Positions 41,522 through 50,797 of a stretch of DNA of 64,000 nucleotides are shown piece after piece. Under the pieces are notes generated by a model. It did no database searches and was not told the origin of the DNA. It was given only the letters and a program-made list of their open reading frames with translations. This DNA comes from UBA6059 sp965227155 (GTDB taxonomy: Bacteria > Bacteroidota > Bacteroidia > Cytophagales > Cyclobacteriaceae). Position 1 is the first letter of the stretch; each line of letters opens with the position of its first letter. The position numbers and the translations under genes were made by a program. The DNA lies in NCBI GenBank assembly GCA_965227155.1, contig OZ245731.1, positions 2,914,001-2,978,000 on the forward strand, in the 5' to 3' direction.

Positions 41522-42221
41522 TATTAGACAGTACAGCTATATGACTGGCTAATAAACCTGCAGTTTCAGTACGCAGCACAGCATTGCCCAGGCTCACTGG
41601 TATAAAACCAGCATCCTGGGCTTTTTTGAGCTCCAGGTCTGTGAAATCACCCTCCGGACCGATGAGAATATGAATAGATTCCATGGCCTGGTTGAGTTTT
41701 GTCATTAAGTGTGGCAAGTCAGGGTTTACATGGGCGACAAACGCATTTTCTATACTTTTTTGACTTGATATGAATTCATTGAACTTCACGAGCTCATGTA
41801 TGTGAGTCAGGTAGTGGTTGTACGATTGCTTTAGTGCAGATATTGCCTTTTTTTGTAGCCTTTCCAGTTTAAGAACTTTCCGCTCGGAGTTTTTACTGAC
41901 AATAAAATGAATGTGGTTAACACCAATTTCACAGCATTTCTCCACCATCCATTCCATCCTATCCATATTTTTAGTGGGTGCAATAATGAGGTGTATCTCA
42001 GGTTTGGGCTTTGATCCCTGACTATGCATTTCAAGAAATTGATAGGCGCAGGCTTTTGGATTTGCTTCTGTTACCCTTACAAGGGCATGATCACCCTGTC
42101 CATTGGCCACTAAAATTTGATCTCTGACCTTATGGCGAAGTGTTCTTATACAATGTTGGGATTCTACCGCATCCAGGACACCACCGTTTTGAGTCATTTT
42201 AGCATCAAAGAATAAATGCAT
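41511..42221 (-). CDS. rsmE: 16S rRNA (uracil1498-N3)-methyltransferase
   Basis: The 236-aa protein matches RsmE of the SPOUT methyltransferase family. The N-terminal PUA-like part is MHLFFDAKMTQNGGVL through HCIRTLRHKVRDQI. The C-terminal trefoil knot has the SAM-binding signature ILIGPEGDFTDLEL and SLGNAVLRTETAGLLA. It methylates U1498 in the decoding region of 16S rRNA. Its 3' end overlaps the giant LamG/Calx-beta gene by 11 bp in convergent orientation, and it diverges from the SRAP gene. Confidence 0.95.
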   Translation of the reverse strand: MHLFFDAKMTQNGGVLDAVESQHCIRTLRHKVRDQILVANGQGDHALVRVTEANPKACAYQFLEMHSQGSKPKPEIHLIIAPTKNMDRMEWMVEKCCEIGVNHIHFIVSKNSERKVLKLERLQKKAISALKQSYNHYLTHIHELVKFNEFISSQKSIENAFVAHVNPDLPHLMTKLNQAMESIHILIGPEGDFTDLELKKAQDAGFIPVSLGNAVLRTETAGLLASHIAVLSNISA

Positions 42222-42290
42222 AGGAAAAGTTTTAGGACAATAATTAAATTAAGGATTAAGTAAGTCTGTCAAACACAAAGAAATTAAAAT

Positions 42291-43091
42291 ATGTGTGGAA
42301 GATATGTAGAGATATTTGAGTTTATCAAAGTAGTAAAGGAGTTTAGTCATATCATTAAGCAGGATGATTTTGGAAAGCTCAACTACCACAATTTTAATAC
42401 ATCGCCTACTGAGCAAGTACATGTGATTTTAAATACAACCCCACCTTCACTTGCCGAAGTAAAATGGGGGCTGATACCTCCTTGGGAAAAACCGCCATTT
42501 AAGAAAGGGCTTCACAATGTACGATCGGAAGGAATATTGAAGCCCTGGACACAAAAGCCCATTTACGGCAATATGTTACAGAAATCAATCAGGGAGCGGC
42601 GGTGTATTTTTATAATGGCAGGGTTTTATGAATGGGAAAAGACAGAGCCACCAAAGCAGCCCTGGTTCATTTTTGACAAAGAAAGGCCAGTTTTTGGTGT
42701 TGCCGGTATTTATCGTACCGTTGTAGATACTGATACCGGAGAGGAGATTGTTTCTGCGGCGATGATCACCCAGCCTGCCAATGACTTGCTGAAAGCCGTA
42801 AAGCATGATCGTATGCCGATGATTCTCAAGAAAGAAGTCTACATGGACTGGTTATCGGAGGATACATCAGCTGCTATCATAAGCCAGATGATAAAGCAGC
42901 AATACCCTGCCAAATCAATGAATGCTTACCCGGTAGGCAAAATTGGCCGGCAAAACACATTAGATAATATCTGGCCAATAGGTGATACGGTTTACCCAAT
43001 GGAAGAGGTTAAGCTCAAAAGTCGGCTTCAGCTAGAAGGCATGGGTGGCAGAAGGAGAGATAGACCTGGTCTATTCGATGATCTGGACTAA
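42291..43091 (+). CDS. SRAP-domain protein (HMCES/YedK family), catalytically complete
   Basis: The 266-aa protein begins MCGRYVE, so Cys2 becomes the N-terminal nucleophile after Met removal. The other family residues are present: Asn76 in HNVRSEG, Glu114 in GFYEWEK, and His169 in VKHDRMPMIL. SRAP proteins form a covalent thiazolidine crosslink with abasic sites in single-stranded DNA and shield them at replication forks. The gene has its own promoter region between rsmE and itself. A second, degenerate copy lies at 50798. Confidence 0.93.
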   Translation: MCGRYVEIFEFIKVVKEFSHIIKQDDFGKLNYHNFNTSPTEQVHVILNTTPPSLAEVKWGLIPPWEKPPFKKGLHNVRSEGILKPWTQKPIYGNMLQKSIRERRCIFIMAGFYEWEKTEPPKQPWFIFDKERPVFGVAGIYRTVVDTDTGEEIVSAAMITQPANDLLKAVKHDRMPMILKKEVYMDWLSEDTSAAIISQMIKQQYPAKSMNAYPVGKIGRQNTLDNIWPIGDTVYPMEEVKLKSRLQLEGMGGRRRDRPGLFDDLD

Positions 43092-43092
43092 T

Positions 43093-43434
43093 TCAAAGTA
43101 TTTCTTCCACGTTTTCAGGGGGTCTGCCGATGACGGCTTTTTCACCTTTGATGACGATGGGCCGTTCAATGAGCTTTGGATTTTCAGACATTATTTGCAG
43201 CCATTCACTATCTGAAATGTCCTTATCCTTAAACTGCTCTTTGAAAATTGATTCATTCTTCCTGACCAGATCTATTGGCCTAATGCCAAGAGATTGCACA
43301 ATTTTCTTCAATTCTTCTGCTGTAGGGCAAACCTTCAAATATTCCACTACTTTGGCATTTACGCCTCTTTCATGAATGATTTTAAGGGTTTCCCTGCTTT
43401 TGGCACACCTCGGGTTGTGATAAATAGTAACCAT
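43093..43434 (-). CDS. ArsC-family (glutaredoxin-like) arsenate reductase homologue
   Basis: The 113-aa protein starts MVTIYHNPRCAKSRETL, with the single catalytic cysteine of the ArsC/YfgD family. The C-terminal anion-binding arginines are in LIERPIVI and VIGRPPE. I chose the ATG at 43434 over the GTG just before it. Family members reduce arsenate or are of uncertain substrate (YfgD-like); no arsenic transporter or ArsR regulator is nearby, so arsenic function is not assured. Its 3' end is one base from the SRAP gene's stop. Confidence 0.88.
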   Translation of the reverse strand: MVTIYHNPRCAKSRETLKIIHERGVNAKVVEYLKVCPTAEELKKIVQSLGIRPIDLVRKNESIFKEQFKDKDISDSEWLQIMSENPKLIERPIVIKGEKAVIGRPPENVEEIL

Positions 43435-43770
43435 CACTCAATTTTTCCTTTTTAGTACAAATGATTTCTATTGAAATGATTTTAAAGCTAAACAAACACA
43501 GCAGCTTTAAGGATATATGATGAATGAATTTCTTATTTATGGAAAGAATTGTTGGATTGGTGTATTTAACACAACAGATTCATCTATAAAAATTGAGAAT
43601 TATTTAAAATGGGTTAATCAAAACTGCGAATCAATTCCTATCTTAGTGCGAATTTTAAATTTTATTGTATAAACCCATACAATTCGTATTATATTTAGAA
43701 TTTATAGACATTTGTGATTGTAAAACCGAACTATCAAACTGCCCTAACTTAGAACATTAAAGCAATTACC
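43435..43770. other. AT-rich intergenic region upstream of the PD40-OmpA gene
   Basis: These 336 bp separate divergent genes. The region is strongly AT-rich with no coding signal. It must contain the promoter of the PD40-OmpA gene, but I found no full TTTG/TAnnTTTG pair. Confidence 0.5.
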
Positions 43771-45315
43771 ATGAAAATCAAACTAATTTTAGTAGCTCTA
43801 TTTTATTCTGGTATAGCTATGGCTCAGGATCTCGAAAAACGGGATTTTGAGAACTACACAGCTGAAAAAATGGGAGATAACATCAATACTGAAGAATATC
43901 ACGAACTGATTCCAGTTATCTCTGACAATAATGAGCTCATGTATTTTTCAAGAAGAAACCACCCTCTAAATGATGGCGGTGAAAAAGATAAAATAGACAT
44001 ATGGTGGATTAAGAGAGATAGCACTGGGGACGATTGGAGTGATGATTTACATCACATGGAATCCAAGTTGAATAATAATGGATACAATTTCATTAGTACG
44101 ACGCTAGGAGATAGCTGGCAGGAAATAGTACTCGGTGCAGTTATTTTTGATGATTTTACAAAGTCAGGTCCTTCCAGATCCAGCTACGATGGTGAGTTTT
44201 GGAGCCGTCCAGAGCCAATGAATATCGAGAATTGGTATAACAATAATGAAGAGGTTCACTACCATTTTGGCCCTGACGAAACAGTACTGATTATTTCAGC
44301 TGAAAGAGATGACACTAAAGGTTTAAAAGATCTTTACTTCTCTAAAAAAGGCACGAACGAAGATGGAGAAACTGTATGGTCTGAGCCAGTAAACATGGGT
44401 AACATCAATACAGCCGGCGATGATGTAACTCCTTTCATGGATGTGGATGGAGAAACACTTTATTTTTCTACTGACGGTAGAGATGGTGAAGGCTCTTATG
44501 ATGTTTATCGTTCAAAAAGACTTGACGACTCTTGGACCAACTGGTCAGAGCCTGAGAACTTAGGTACAGGTATCAATACTGCTGAGTCAGAAATGTATTT
44601 CTTTATCGCAGGGGCAAATGATTATGCTTACCTATCCAGAGGTGAGAAAACCAGCGATAACGGTGATATCTACAGAGTTGAGTTGCTCGATATTCAGGAA
44701 GTTACTGTTTGTGGTATTGTGAAAGACAGCATCACCGGGGAGCCTCTTCCTCAATCAATCGTTGTATATGCTAACTCTAAAGGTGAGGTGTTAGGTGAAG
44801 TTGAAGCTGATGACGATGGCAAATATTGTGTAACATTGGCCAAAGGTGATGAGTACGTGTTAACTCCTCGTAAAGACGGCTACTATGCAAAAGACTTCTT
44901 CGTAAATATTCCTGACGCACCTGAGTCAGCTACTATGGAGAAAGACCTTCCTATTCCTCCGATTACAGCCGACAAACTTGATGTAATTGTATACTTCGCA
45001 TTCGACAAGTATGAATTCAGTCCGGATTACTTCGATAGATTGAACGAGTTGAATCAGGAGTTGAACAGATACGTAGGTGTGGACATCATTATAGAAGGTC
45101 ACACAGACTACATCGGTACGCAAGCTTACAACCAAGCATTATCTGAAAGAAGAGCCCAGGCTGTTGCGGATTACCTGATCGACCTTGGCTTAGAAAAAGA
45201 TAGGGTAACTGTTAAAGGTTATGGTGAGGATAGACCAGCCGTTGAAGGACGTGGACCAGATGCAAGAGCTAAAAACAGAAGGGTAGAAGTAGTACTAGAT
45301 AAGGGAGAGGAATAA
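43771..45315 (+). CDS. Outer-membrane PD40/OmpA-family protein
   Basis: The 514-aa protein has a signal peptide (MKIKLILVALFYSGIAMAQ). Residues about 35-310 contain PD40/WD40-like beta-propeller repeats (GETLYFSTDGRDGEGSYDVY is a typical blade). Residues about 310-400 form a carboxypeptidase-regulatory or Cna-B-like domain (VCGIVKDSITGEPLPQSIV). The C-terminus is an OmpA peptidoglycan-binding domain (IIIEGHTDYIGTQAYNQALS, AKNRRVEVVLD). The architecture resembles T9SS-associated PorE/SprE-type proteins but lacks the N-terminal TPRs and the lipobox of PorE. It probably links an envelope complex to the cell wall. It ends in a strong terminator. Confidence 0.88.
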   Translation: MKIKLILVALFYSGIAMAQDLEKRDFENYTAEKMGDNINTEEYHELIPVISDNNELMYFSRRNHPLNDGGEKDKIDIWWIKRDSTGDDWSDDLHHMESKLNNNGYNFISTTLGDSWQEIVLGAVIFDDFTKSGPSRSSYDGEFWSRPEPMNIENWYNNNEEVHYHFGPDETVLIISAERDDTKGLKDLYFSKKGTNEDGETVWSEPVNMGNINTAGDDVTPFMDVDGETLYFSTDGRDGEGSYDVYRSKRLDDSWTNWSEPENLGTGINTAESEMYFFIAGANDYAYLSRGEKTSDNGDIYRVELLDIQEVTVCGIVKDSITGEPLPQSIVVYANSKGEVLGEVEADDDGKYCVTLAKGDEYVLTPRKDGYYAKDFFVNIPDAPESATMEKDLPIPPITADKLDVIVYFAFDKYEFSPDYFDRLNELNQELNRYVGVDIIIEGHTDYIGTQAYNQALSERRAQAVADYLIDLGLEKDRVTVKGYGEDRPAVEGRGPDARAKNRRVEVVLDKGEE

Positions 45316-45341
45316 GCCCTCCTTAATAAAGCAATAAAATT

Positions 45342-45369
45342 AAAGGCACCTGAAAAGGTGCCTTTTTTT
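45342..45369 (+). terminator. Bidirectional Rho-independent terminator
   Basis: AAAGGCACCT-GAAA-AGGTGCCTTT with a run of T on the plus strand. The minus strand also has a T-rich tail (TTTAATTTTA), so it ends both the OmpA gene and the convergent DAG-kinase gene. Confidence 0.92.
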
Positions 45370-46270
45370 ATGCCCTGGTTAGGTATTCATTTCCCCGATG
45401 GGAGATAAATGGTACGGCACCTTGTAAAAGCTTGAGTCCAAAGCTTTGCTTTGTACCAATTAATTCACCGTCAAGCTGTAAAAGGATAGGTTTTGAAAGG
45501 GACACTACAATCTCATTGGCTTGCAAAACCTTACCATATTGATTTTCAAAGAAACTCTCATCAAACTTGGCCAGCCCAGCTTTTAGCAATGACATCATAT
45601 CGATTTGCTCAATAATCACGAGCTCAAATTTGCCATCAAAAGGATTGCCTATTGTATTTAATGGAATGCCAGTGCCGAATTTCCTGGCATTGCAAAAACC
45701 AATCATAAAGGCTTTCCCTGTGTAGGTTTCATCGCCTATCGATATTTTATAGTCGAATGGGTCTGAATTTCTTAGTTTATCTATAAAATACTTAGCATAG
45801 GTAATCAAGCCTCTTTCCGGGTCTTCCTCATAGGACGCTACAATTGCGGCGTTGATCCCTACATCACCCAGATGTATAAAATAATGTTCATCATCCACTA
45901 AAAGCATATCAAGCCTGGCTATTAAGCGAGATTTAAGGAAGTCATCCAGTGCAACCTCAGGGTTTTCATTTACGCCTAGCTCCCTGGCCAGTCCATTGGC
46001 CGATCCCATAGGTATGATGCCAATGGGAATGTTTCTTTCAAGTGCACATATAGCAGCAAACCGAAGTGTGCCGTCACCACCCACAGCCATTATTCTGTCC
46101 GGACTAAATGAATCCAGTAAGCTTTTGAGCTTACTTGCATCATCATTTCCAGTAGTCTCAAAGACTTTATACCGAATGCCAAGATAATTGCACTGGGTTT
46201 CTGCTATTTCGATGAATTCACTTTTATCAATGCCTCCACTGATTGGATTAACAACGATTAGAAGCTTCAT
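45368..46270 (-). CDS. Diacylglycerol kinase / YegS-family lipid kinase
   Basis: The product is 300 aa from the ATG at 46270 (MKLLIVVNPISGG); an upstream ATG at 46282 would add four residues. It has the DAGK catalytic signature: NPISGG, MAVGGDGTLRFA, and IPMGSANGLAREL. Family members phosphorylate diacylglycerol, sphingosine-like or related lipids using ATP. The start overlaps the end of the App1-type phosphatase gene by 23 bp, so the two are translated from one message. The neighbour would run the reverse reaction if both act on DAG and phosphatidate. Confidence 0.88.
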   Translation of the reverse strand: MKLLIVVNPISGGIDKSEFIEIAETQCNYLGIRYKVFETTGNDDASKLKSLLDSFSPDRIMAVGGDGTLRFAAICALERNIPIGIIPMGSANGLARELGVNENPEVALDDFLKSRLIARLDMLLVDDEHYFIHLGDVGINAAIVASYEEDPERGLITYAKYFIDKLRNSDPFDYKISIGDETYTGKAFMIGFCNARKFGTGIPLNTIGNPFDGKFELVIIEQIDMMSLLKAGLAKFDESFFENQYGKVLQANEIVVSLSKPILLQLDGELIGTKQSFGLKLLQGAVPFISHRGNEYLTRA

Positions 46271-47141
46271 GAATAATGTCATTTATAGGTTCTGCGATAT
46301 CCGCAAATTCATTGTAATAATACATTTGCCAGCCTGCTTCAGATGCCTTTTTTCTAACAGGCTCAGGATTAAAAACTTTATTCAGTCCGGTTTCTCTAAT
46401 GAAAATAGCGAATACTTTACCAGGGTATTTCTCAGCAAGTATGGTGAAATCTTCTAGGTCTTTCTGGCTATCATCGCCAAAAAGTATCACTTGTTGATTA
46501 GTACTATTTTCTATCAGGCTGCTTATTTCATCAATTTTAAAATGATGATCTTTCCGCTTGTGCAATAGTCTTCGCCAGGTAACAAAAGGCCTAAGGAAAA
46601 CTGCACCTACAGGGAGATCATGTTGGATCAGAAACGAGGTAATTAAGTAAAAAAGGTTCTGTTCACTTCTGCTCACATAATGAAAGGACAAACCCTGGGA
46701 AGCCAGTTTTTTGTATGCTTCTTCAGTACCAACTACAGGCTTTCTCCTTGATGGGGAACGGGAGAGTAGTAATGCTAGTTTTTTGAAAATCTTTACTGAA
46801 TAAGATACAAGAATTGTGTCGTCTACATCAGAAATTACCACAAATGGACATTCGTGTTGCTCAAAATATACCGGGTATCCCTGCAGTATAGGTATAGCTT
46901 TATTTTTTCTTTCAAATGACAGCTTTTGTAAATCAAACTCATTGCCGGATATAGTGATTTCAAATTTCCCAAATTTGTCTGTTGTGATTTCATACCGATG
47001 TGCTCCTAATACTAATTCAAATGTCTTTTGTCGAGCCGGTTTGGAAAAATAGGATCGCACTACCTTAAAGAAGGTTAGGATGCTCGACTCATCTTTCCTA
47101 ATGATGCCTGGATATCCTTTAATGATTATCCCAGACAGCAT
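46248..47141 (-). CDS. App1-type phosphatidate phosphatase-like protein (DUF2183)
   Basis: The 297-aa protein carries the HAD-like catalytic domain of the APP1/DUF2183 family: the DxDxT motif in FVVISDVDDTILVSYSVKIF, then FHYVSRSEQNLFYLI, and FGDDSQKDLEDF as the acidic C-terminal motif. Yeast App1 dephosphorylates phosphatidate to diacylglycerol. Residues 1-110 look like a beta-rich extension. No signal peptide is seen, so it is probably cytoplasmic or membrane-peripheral. It overlaps the DAG-kinase gene downstream. Confidence 0.85.
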   Translation of the reverse strand: MLSGIIIKGYPGIIRKDESSILTFFKVVRSYFSKPARQKTFELVLGAHRYEITTDKFGKFEITISGNEFDLQKLSFERKNKAIPILQGYPVYFEQHECPFVVISDVDDTILVSYSVKIFKKLALLLSRSPSRRKPVVGTEEAYKKLASQGLSFHYVSRSEQNLFYLITSFLIQHDLPVGAVFLRPFVTWRRLLHKRKDHHFKIDEISSLIENSTNQQVILFGDDSQKDLEDFTILAEKYPGKVFAIFIRETGLNKVFNPEPVRKKASEAGWQMYYYNEFADIAEPINDIIHEASNRC

Positions 47142-47334
47142 AACAGTATTATTTGATGCTAATGCCCAGCAATGCCAAACAGAATATTTGAATTTGTTTT
47201 TTTTGATAAAGCTATCTTTTCGTATTGATGGTACTGATTAAAAGATAGTCAATAAGAATGATTAAGCACAATTAGTTTAACATCAAACCTTGCTTTAATG
47301 ATTGTATTGCGAACAGAGGTGGTTTTATCAACAA

Positions 47335-47871
47335 TTAGTCTATGGACTCTACTACAAGGTTATGGTTTGTATAGATGCAAATGTCAGCGGCAATATTCAG
47401 ACTTTCCTGAACCATTTCCTTAGCTGTTAATTGAGAAGAATGCTTTTTAAGTGCAATTGCTGCTGCCTGGGCATACATGCTTCCTGATCCAATGGTAGCA
47501 ATACCATTATCAGGCTCGATCACATCGCCGGTACCAGATATAATCAGTACTTCATCTTTATTCGCCACGATCATCATCGCTTCCAATCTACGAAGGTAGC
47601 GATCAGTGCGCCAATCCTTTGCCAGCTCTATGGCAGCACGCTTCATATTGCCTCCATAGGCATTAAGCTTTTCATCAAATCGCTCAAGTAGGGTAAAGGC
47701 ATCAGCAGTGCTGCCGGCAAATCCGGTTACAATTTTACCTTCCTGTAGCTTTCTGATTTTATTTACGTTGCTTTTTGCTACAGTATTACCCATAGTGGCC
47801 TGTCCATCGGCACCAATAGCTACTTTACCATTATGGGAGATGGCACATACGGTTGTAGAATGTATTTTCAT
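47335..47871 (-). CDS. hslV: ATP-dependent protease HslV (proteasome-like peptidase subunit)
   Basis: The 178-aa protein aligns with HslV across its length: STTVCAISHNGKVAIGADGQ, then GFAGSTADAFTLLERF and ELAKDWRTDRYLRRLEAM. Thr6 corresponds to the N-terminal catalytic threonine, so a five-residue propeptide (MKIHS) must be removed. HslV forms the peptidase chamber that works with the HslU ATPase; hslU is not in the window. It lies 86 bp downstream of the pyruvate dehydrogenase E2 gene on the same strand. Confidence 0.95.
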   Translation of the reverse strand: MKIHSTTVCAISHNGKVAIGADGQATMGNTVAKSNVNKIRKLQEGKIVTGFAGSTADAFTLLERFDEKLNAYGGNMKRAAIELAKDWRTDRYLRRLEAMMIVANKDEVLIISGTGDVIEPDNGIATIGSGSMYAQAAAIALKKHSSQLTAKEMVQESLNIAADICIYTNHNLVVESID

Positions 47872-47909
47872 TAAAAATAAAGTCTTTTTTCCGGTATAGG
47901 GTCAATTAC

Positions 47910-47931
47910 CATGCCCACTCCTGTGAGCATG
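47910..47931 (-). other. Hairpin between pdhC and hslV
   Basis: On the minus strand CATGCTCAC-AGGA-GTGGGCATG folds into a 9-bp stem with one G-U pair. No T-tract follows, so it is not a classical terminator; it may stabilise or process a joint message. Confidence 0.4.
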
Positions 47932-47957
47932 CCAGATTGACAGCAGCAGGTTATTGC

Positions 47958-49655
47958 TTAGACTAGTATCCTCACAGGATCTTCCAGCAGTCCCTTCAGT
48001 GTTTGTAGGAACGCTGCACCCATAGCACCATCCACAACTCTATGGTCGCAAGACAGGGTTACCTTCATAACATTCCCAGGAACAAGGGCGCCATCTTTTA
48101 CTACTGCGGTCTGCTTAATGCCACCTACTGCAAGGATACAGCTATCCGGTGGGTTAATGATCGCGGTAAACTCTTCCACACCAAACATACCCAAATTGGA
48201 TATAGTGAAGGTGTTGCCTTCCCAGTCTGAAGGCTGCAGCTTTTTATCCTTCGCCTTGCCTGCCAGGTCCTTAACTTCTGCGGCAATATGAGATAAAGGC
48301 TTGTTGTCAGCAAATCTTACTACCGGTACCAGCAGTCCTTCGTCTACGGCCACAGCTACACCGATATGGATGTGGTGGTTTTTTCTGATTTTGTCACCCA
48401 GCCAGCTGCTATTAACTCCAGGATGTTTTCTCAAGGCAGCTGCACAAGCTTTTATGACAATATCATTAAAGCTCACCTTTACAGGCGAGATTTCATTGAT
48501 GCTTTTACGCGCTTCTATGGCTTTATCCATGTTGATTTCCATGGTTACATAGAAATGAGGGGCCGTAAATTTGCTGTCAGCCAGTCTGCGCGCAATGGTT
48601 TTACGCATTTGCGATACATTGACCTCATCATAGCTTTCTTCACCCACTACTTTTGGTAACTCAATCGGCTGGGCAGCAGGTTTATCTCCTTGTGGCGCAG
48701 CCTTCGGTTGTGCCTGAGGGGTAAAGTTTTCCACATCGCGCTTGATGATCCTTCCTCCATCACCACTACCCGGAATCTGATTAATATCGTATCCTTTTTC
48801 TTCAGCTAATTTTTTAGCCAGGGGTGAAGCTTTTATTCTACCACTATCTGTAGTGGTGTTACTGGTAGCTTCTGCAGGTTGTGGGGTGCTGGCAGGTTTT
48901 TGTTCTGTAGCTTTCGGAGCTGACTCAGCACTGGTTTTAGCAGGTTGTTTTTCTTCTTTTTGCTCTTCTTTGCCTGAACCTGAATCTTTTGATTTGGACT
49001 TATGTGCCTTTAGCAATGATTCATAATCAGCACCCTTTTCACCAATAATGGCAATCACATCATCAACCGGAACTGACTCTCCATCGCCTACCGCGGTGTA
49101 CAGCAATACCCCATCTTCGTAAGACTCAAGCTCCATAGTAGCTTTATCTGTTTCCACCTCGGCCAGGATATCCCCTGATTTTACTTCATCCCCTACTTTT
49201 TTGAGCCATTGGGCTATTGTGCCCTCTTCCATGGTATCACTCATTTTTGGCATTAGGATGAGCTCTGCATTGATATCTGAAGTATCAACATCAGCATCAC
49301 TATCGCTACTTTCTGAAGATTCTTCCTTTTTGGCGGAGCTCTCTTCGCCAGAATCTTCCTTCTGACTTGAGCCACCACCATTTTTGATCTCCTTGAGGAG
49401 GTCATCTATATTTTCACCTTTTTCACCAATGATGGCAATCACACCATTTACAGGTACGGATTCTTTCTCCTGCACACCAATATAAAGCAGCACGCCATCT
49501 TCAAAAGATTCGAGCTCCATGGTAGCCTTATCGGTTTCTACTTCCGCCAGCACATCACCTGATTGCACTTCATCTCCTTCTTTTTTTATCCAAGATGCGA
49601 TGACACCTTCTTCCATGGTATCACTCATTTTTGGCATTCTGATTACTTCCGCCAT
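47958..49655 (-). CDS. pdhC: Pyruvate dehydrogenase complex E2, dihydrolipoamide acetyltransferase
   Basis: The 565-aa protein has two lipoyl domains, each with the lipoylated lysine in VETDKATMELES (Lys43 and Lys171). They are joined by Ser/Glu- and Ala/Pro-rich flexible linkers. A peripheral E1/E3-binding domain follows (ASPLAKKLAEEKGYDINQIP, about 275-315), then the catalytic domain ending with SCDHRVVDGAMGAAFL, which contains the active-site His and Asp. It transfers acetyl groups to CoA at the core of the complex. The alternative, a branched-chain or 2-oxoglutarate E2, is less likely given two lipoyl domains and the motifs. E1 and E3 are not adjacent. Confidence 0.93.
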   Translation of the reverse strand: MAEVIRMPKMSDTMEEGVIASWIKKEGDEVQSGDVLAEVETDKATMELESFEDGVLLYIGVQEKESVPVNGVIAIIGEKGENIDDLLKEIKNGGGSSQKEDSGEESSAKKEESSESSDSDADVDTSDINAELILMPKMSDTMEEGTIAQWLKKVGDEVKSGDILAEVETDKATMELESYEDGVLLYTAVGDGESVPVDDVIAIIGEKGADYESLLKAHKSKSKDSGSGKEEQKEEKQPAKTSAESAPKATEQKPASTPQPAEATSNTTTDSGRIKASPLAKKLAEEKGYDINQIPGSGDGGRIIKRDVENFTPQAQPKAAPQGDKPAAQPIELPKVVGEESYDEVNVSQMRKTIARRLADSKFTAPHFYVTMEINMDKAIEARKSINEISPVKVSFNDIVIKACAAALRKHPGVNSSWLGDKIRKNHHIHIGVAVAVDEGLLVPVVRFADNKPLSHIAAEVKDLAGKAKDKKLQPSDWEGNTFTISNLGMFGVEEFTAIINPPDSCILAVGGIKQTAVVKDGALVPGNVMKVTLSCDHRVVDGAMGAAFLQTLKGLLEDPVRILV

Positions 49656-49694
49656 AGGTGTTTTATCTTAATTTTTTATCAGTTTCGATTAAAT

Positions 49695-49727
49695 CAAAAA
49701 TAACTAATGTTGCTACAGGTGGGCAAA
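49695..49727 (-). promoter_or_regulatory. Bacteroidota-type promoter of pdhC
   Basis: On the minus strand TTTG (49724-49727) is followed after 21 bp by TATTTTTG (49695-49702), matching the -33 TTTG and -7 TAnnTTTG consensus with normal spacing. The start codon is about 40 bp downstream. Confidence 0.6.
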
Positions 49728-49819
49728 TTTAGAATTATTTTGTTACCTCCATCCCGAATTTAAGCAAATGATTGCTTATTTAGATGCTATTAATCTCAAT
49801 CCATAAATAACTGTATAAT

Positions 49820-50788
49820 ATGCCGGTTGTTCATCCCTCTGATTACAAAGCGCCAAGGCGATTATTCAACAGGCATATAGAAACCATAATCCCGGCAGGG
49901 CTAAGGAAGGTTAAGCCTGTTAAAGCCTTGCAGAGAGAGCGTGTAAACACTCCGGATGGTGATTTCCTGGATGTAGACTGGGTCACAGATCAAAACGATA
50001 GGGTGGTTATTATTAGTCATGGGCTGGAAGGCAATTCCCGACGACCCTATATGATTGGGATGATCAATGCTATGACCAGTGCTCAATGGGACGTTTGCGC
50101 ATGGAATTACCGTGGCTGTAGCGAAGAGATGAACCTTGCACCAAGGCTCTACCATAGCGGGGCTACTGATGATTTAGCCACGATCATTGACTATGTCATC
50201 CAAAAAGGATATCGAAAAATCGGACTAGTAGGCTTTAGTCTGGGCGGAAACCTGACCCTAAAATACCTGGGTGAAATTGAAACCCCTAAGTTTGAAGAAG
50301 TAATGGCGGCTACTGTGTTTTCAGTGCCGGTGGATTTGGCATCCTGTGCAAGAGAGATCAATAAGCCCCATAATTTTATCTATTCCCAACGCTTTATGAA
50401 GTCCTTAAAAATAAAATTGCGGGCAAAAGCGGAGCAGTTTCCCAATACGCTTGATCTTGAAGTATTACCTTCCGTGAAGACCGTTTATGCCTTTGATGAT
50501 CATTATACAGCACCTTATCATGGGTTTCTGAATGCCGATGATTATTATTCAAAATGCAGCGCCATTAAATTTATAGAGGGCATTGGCATACCTACCTTAA
50601 TTGTCAATGCTGTGAATGATCCCTTTTTAGGTAAGGAATGCTATCAGCGTAAACCCTTTGAGCGGTCAAATACCGTATATTTTGAAATGCCGGATCGGGG
50701 AGGTCATTGTGGATTTGCAAGCTATAATAACGGCGGTGCCTACTGGTCTGAACAGAGGGCAGTGTCTTTTTTGAGTGAGCATGTGTAA
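49820..50788 (+). CDS. Alpha/beta hydrolase of the YheT family
   Basis: The 322-aa protein matches the YheT/ABHD1-3 group: RRLFNRHIETIIPAGLR near the N-terminus, the oxyanion segment VIISHGLEGNS, nucleophile Ser140 in GLVGFSLGGN, and the catalytic His in DRGGHCGF. Members are esterases or lipases of unclear substrate. There is no signal peptide, so it is cytoplasmic or membrane-associated. It is 9 bp upstream of the degenerate SRAP gene and probably cotranscribed with it. Confidence 0.88.
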   Translation: MPVVHPSDYKAPRRLFNRHIETIIPAGLRKVKPVKALQRERVNTPDGDFLDVDWVTDQNDRVVIISHGLEGNSRRPYMIGMINAMTSAQWDVCAWNYRGCSEEMNLAPRLYHSGATDDLATIIDYVIQKGYRKIGLVGFSLGGNLTLKYLGEIETPKFEEVMAATVFSVPVDLASCAREINKPHNFIYSQRFMKSLKIKLRAKAEQFPNTLDLEVLPSVKTVYAFDDHYTAPYHGFLNADDYYSKCSAIKFIEGIGIPTLIVNAVNDPFLGKECYQRKPFERSNTVYFEMPDRGGHCGFASYNNGGAYWSEQRAVSFLSEHV

Positions 50789-50797
50789 TTTAGCTTT

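Noticed and set aside
43093..43434. Arsenic-resistance operon
   Set aside because: Only the ArsC-like gene is present; no arsR, acr3 or arsB is adjacent, and related proteins often have other roles.
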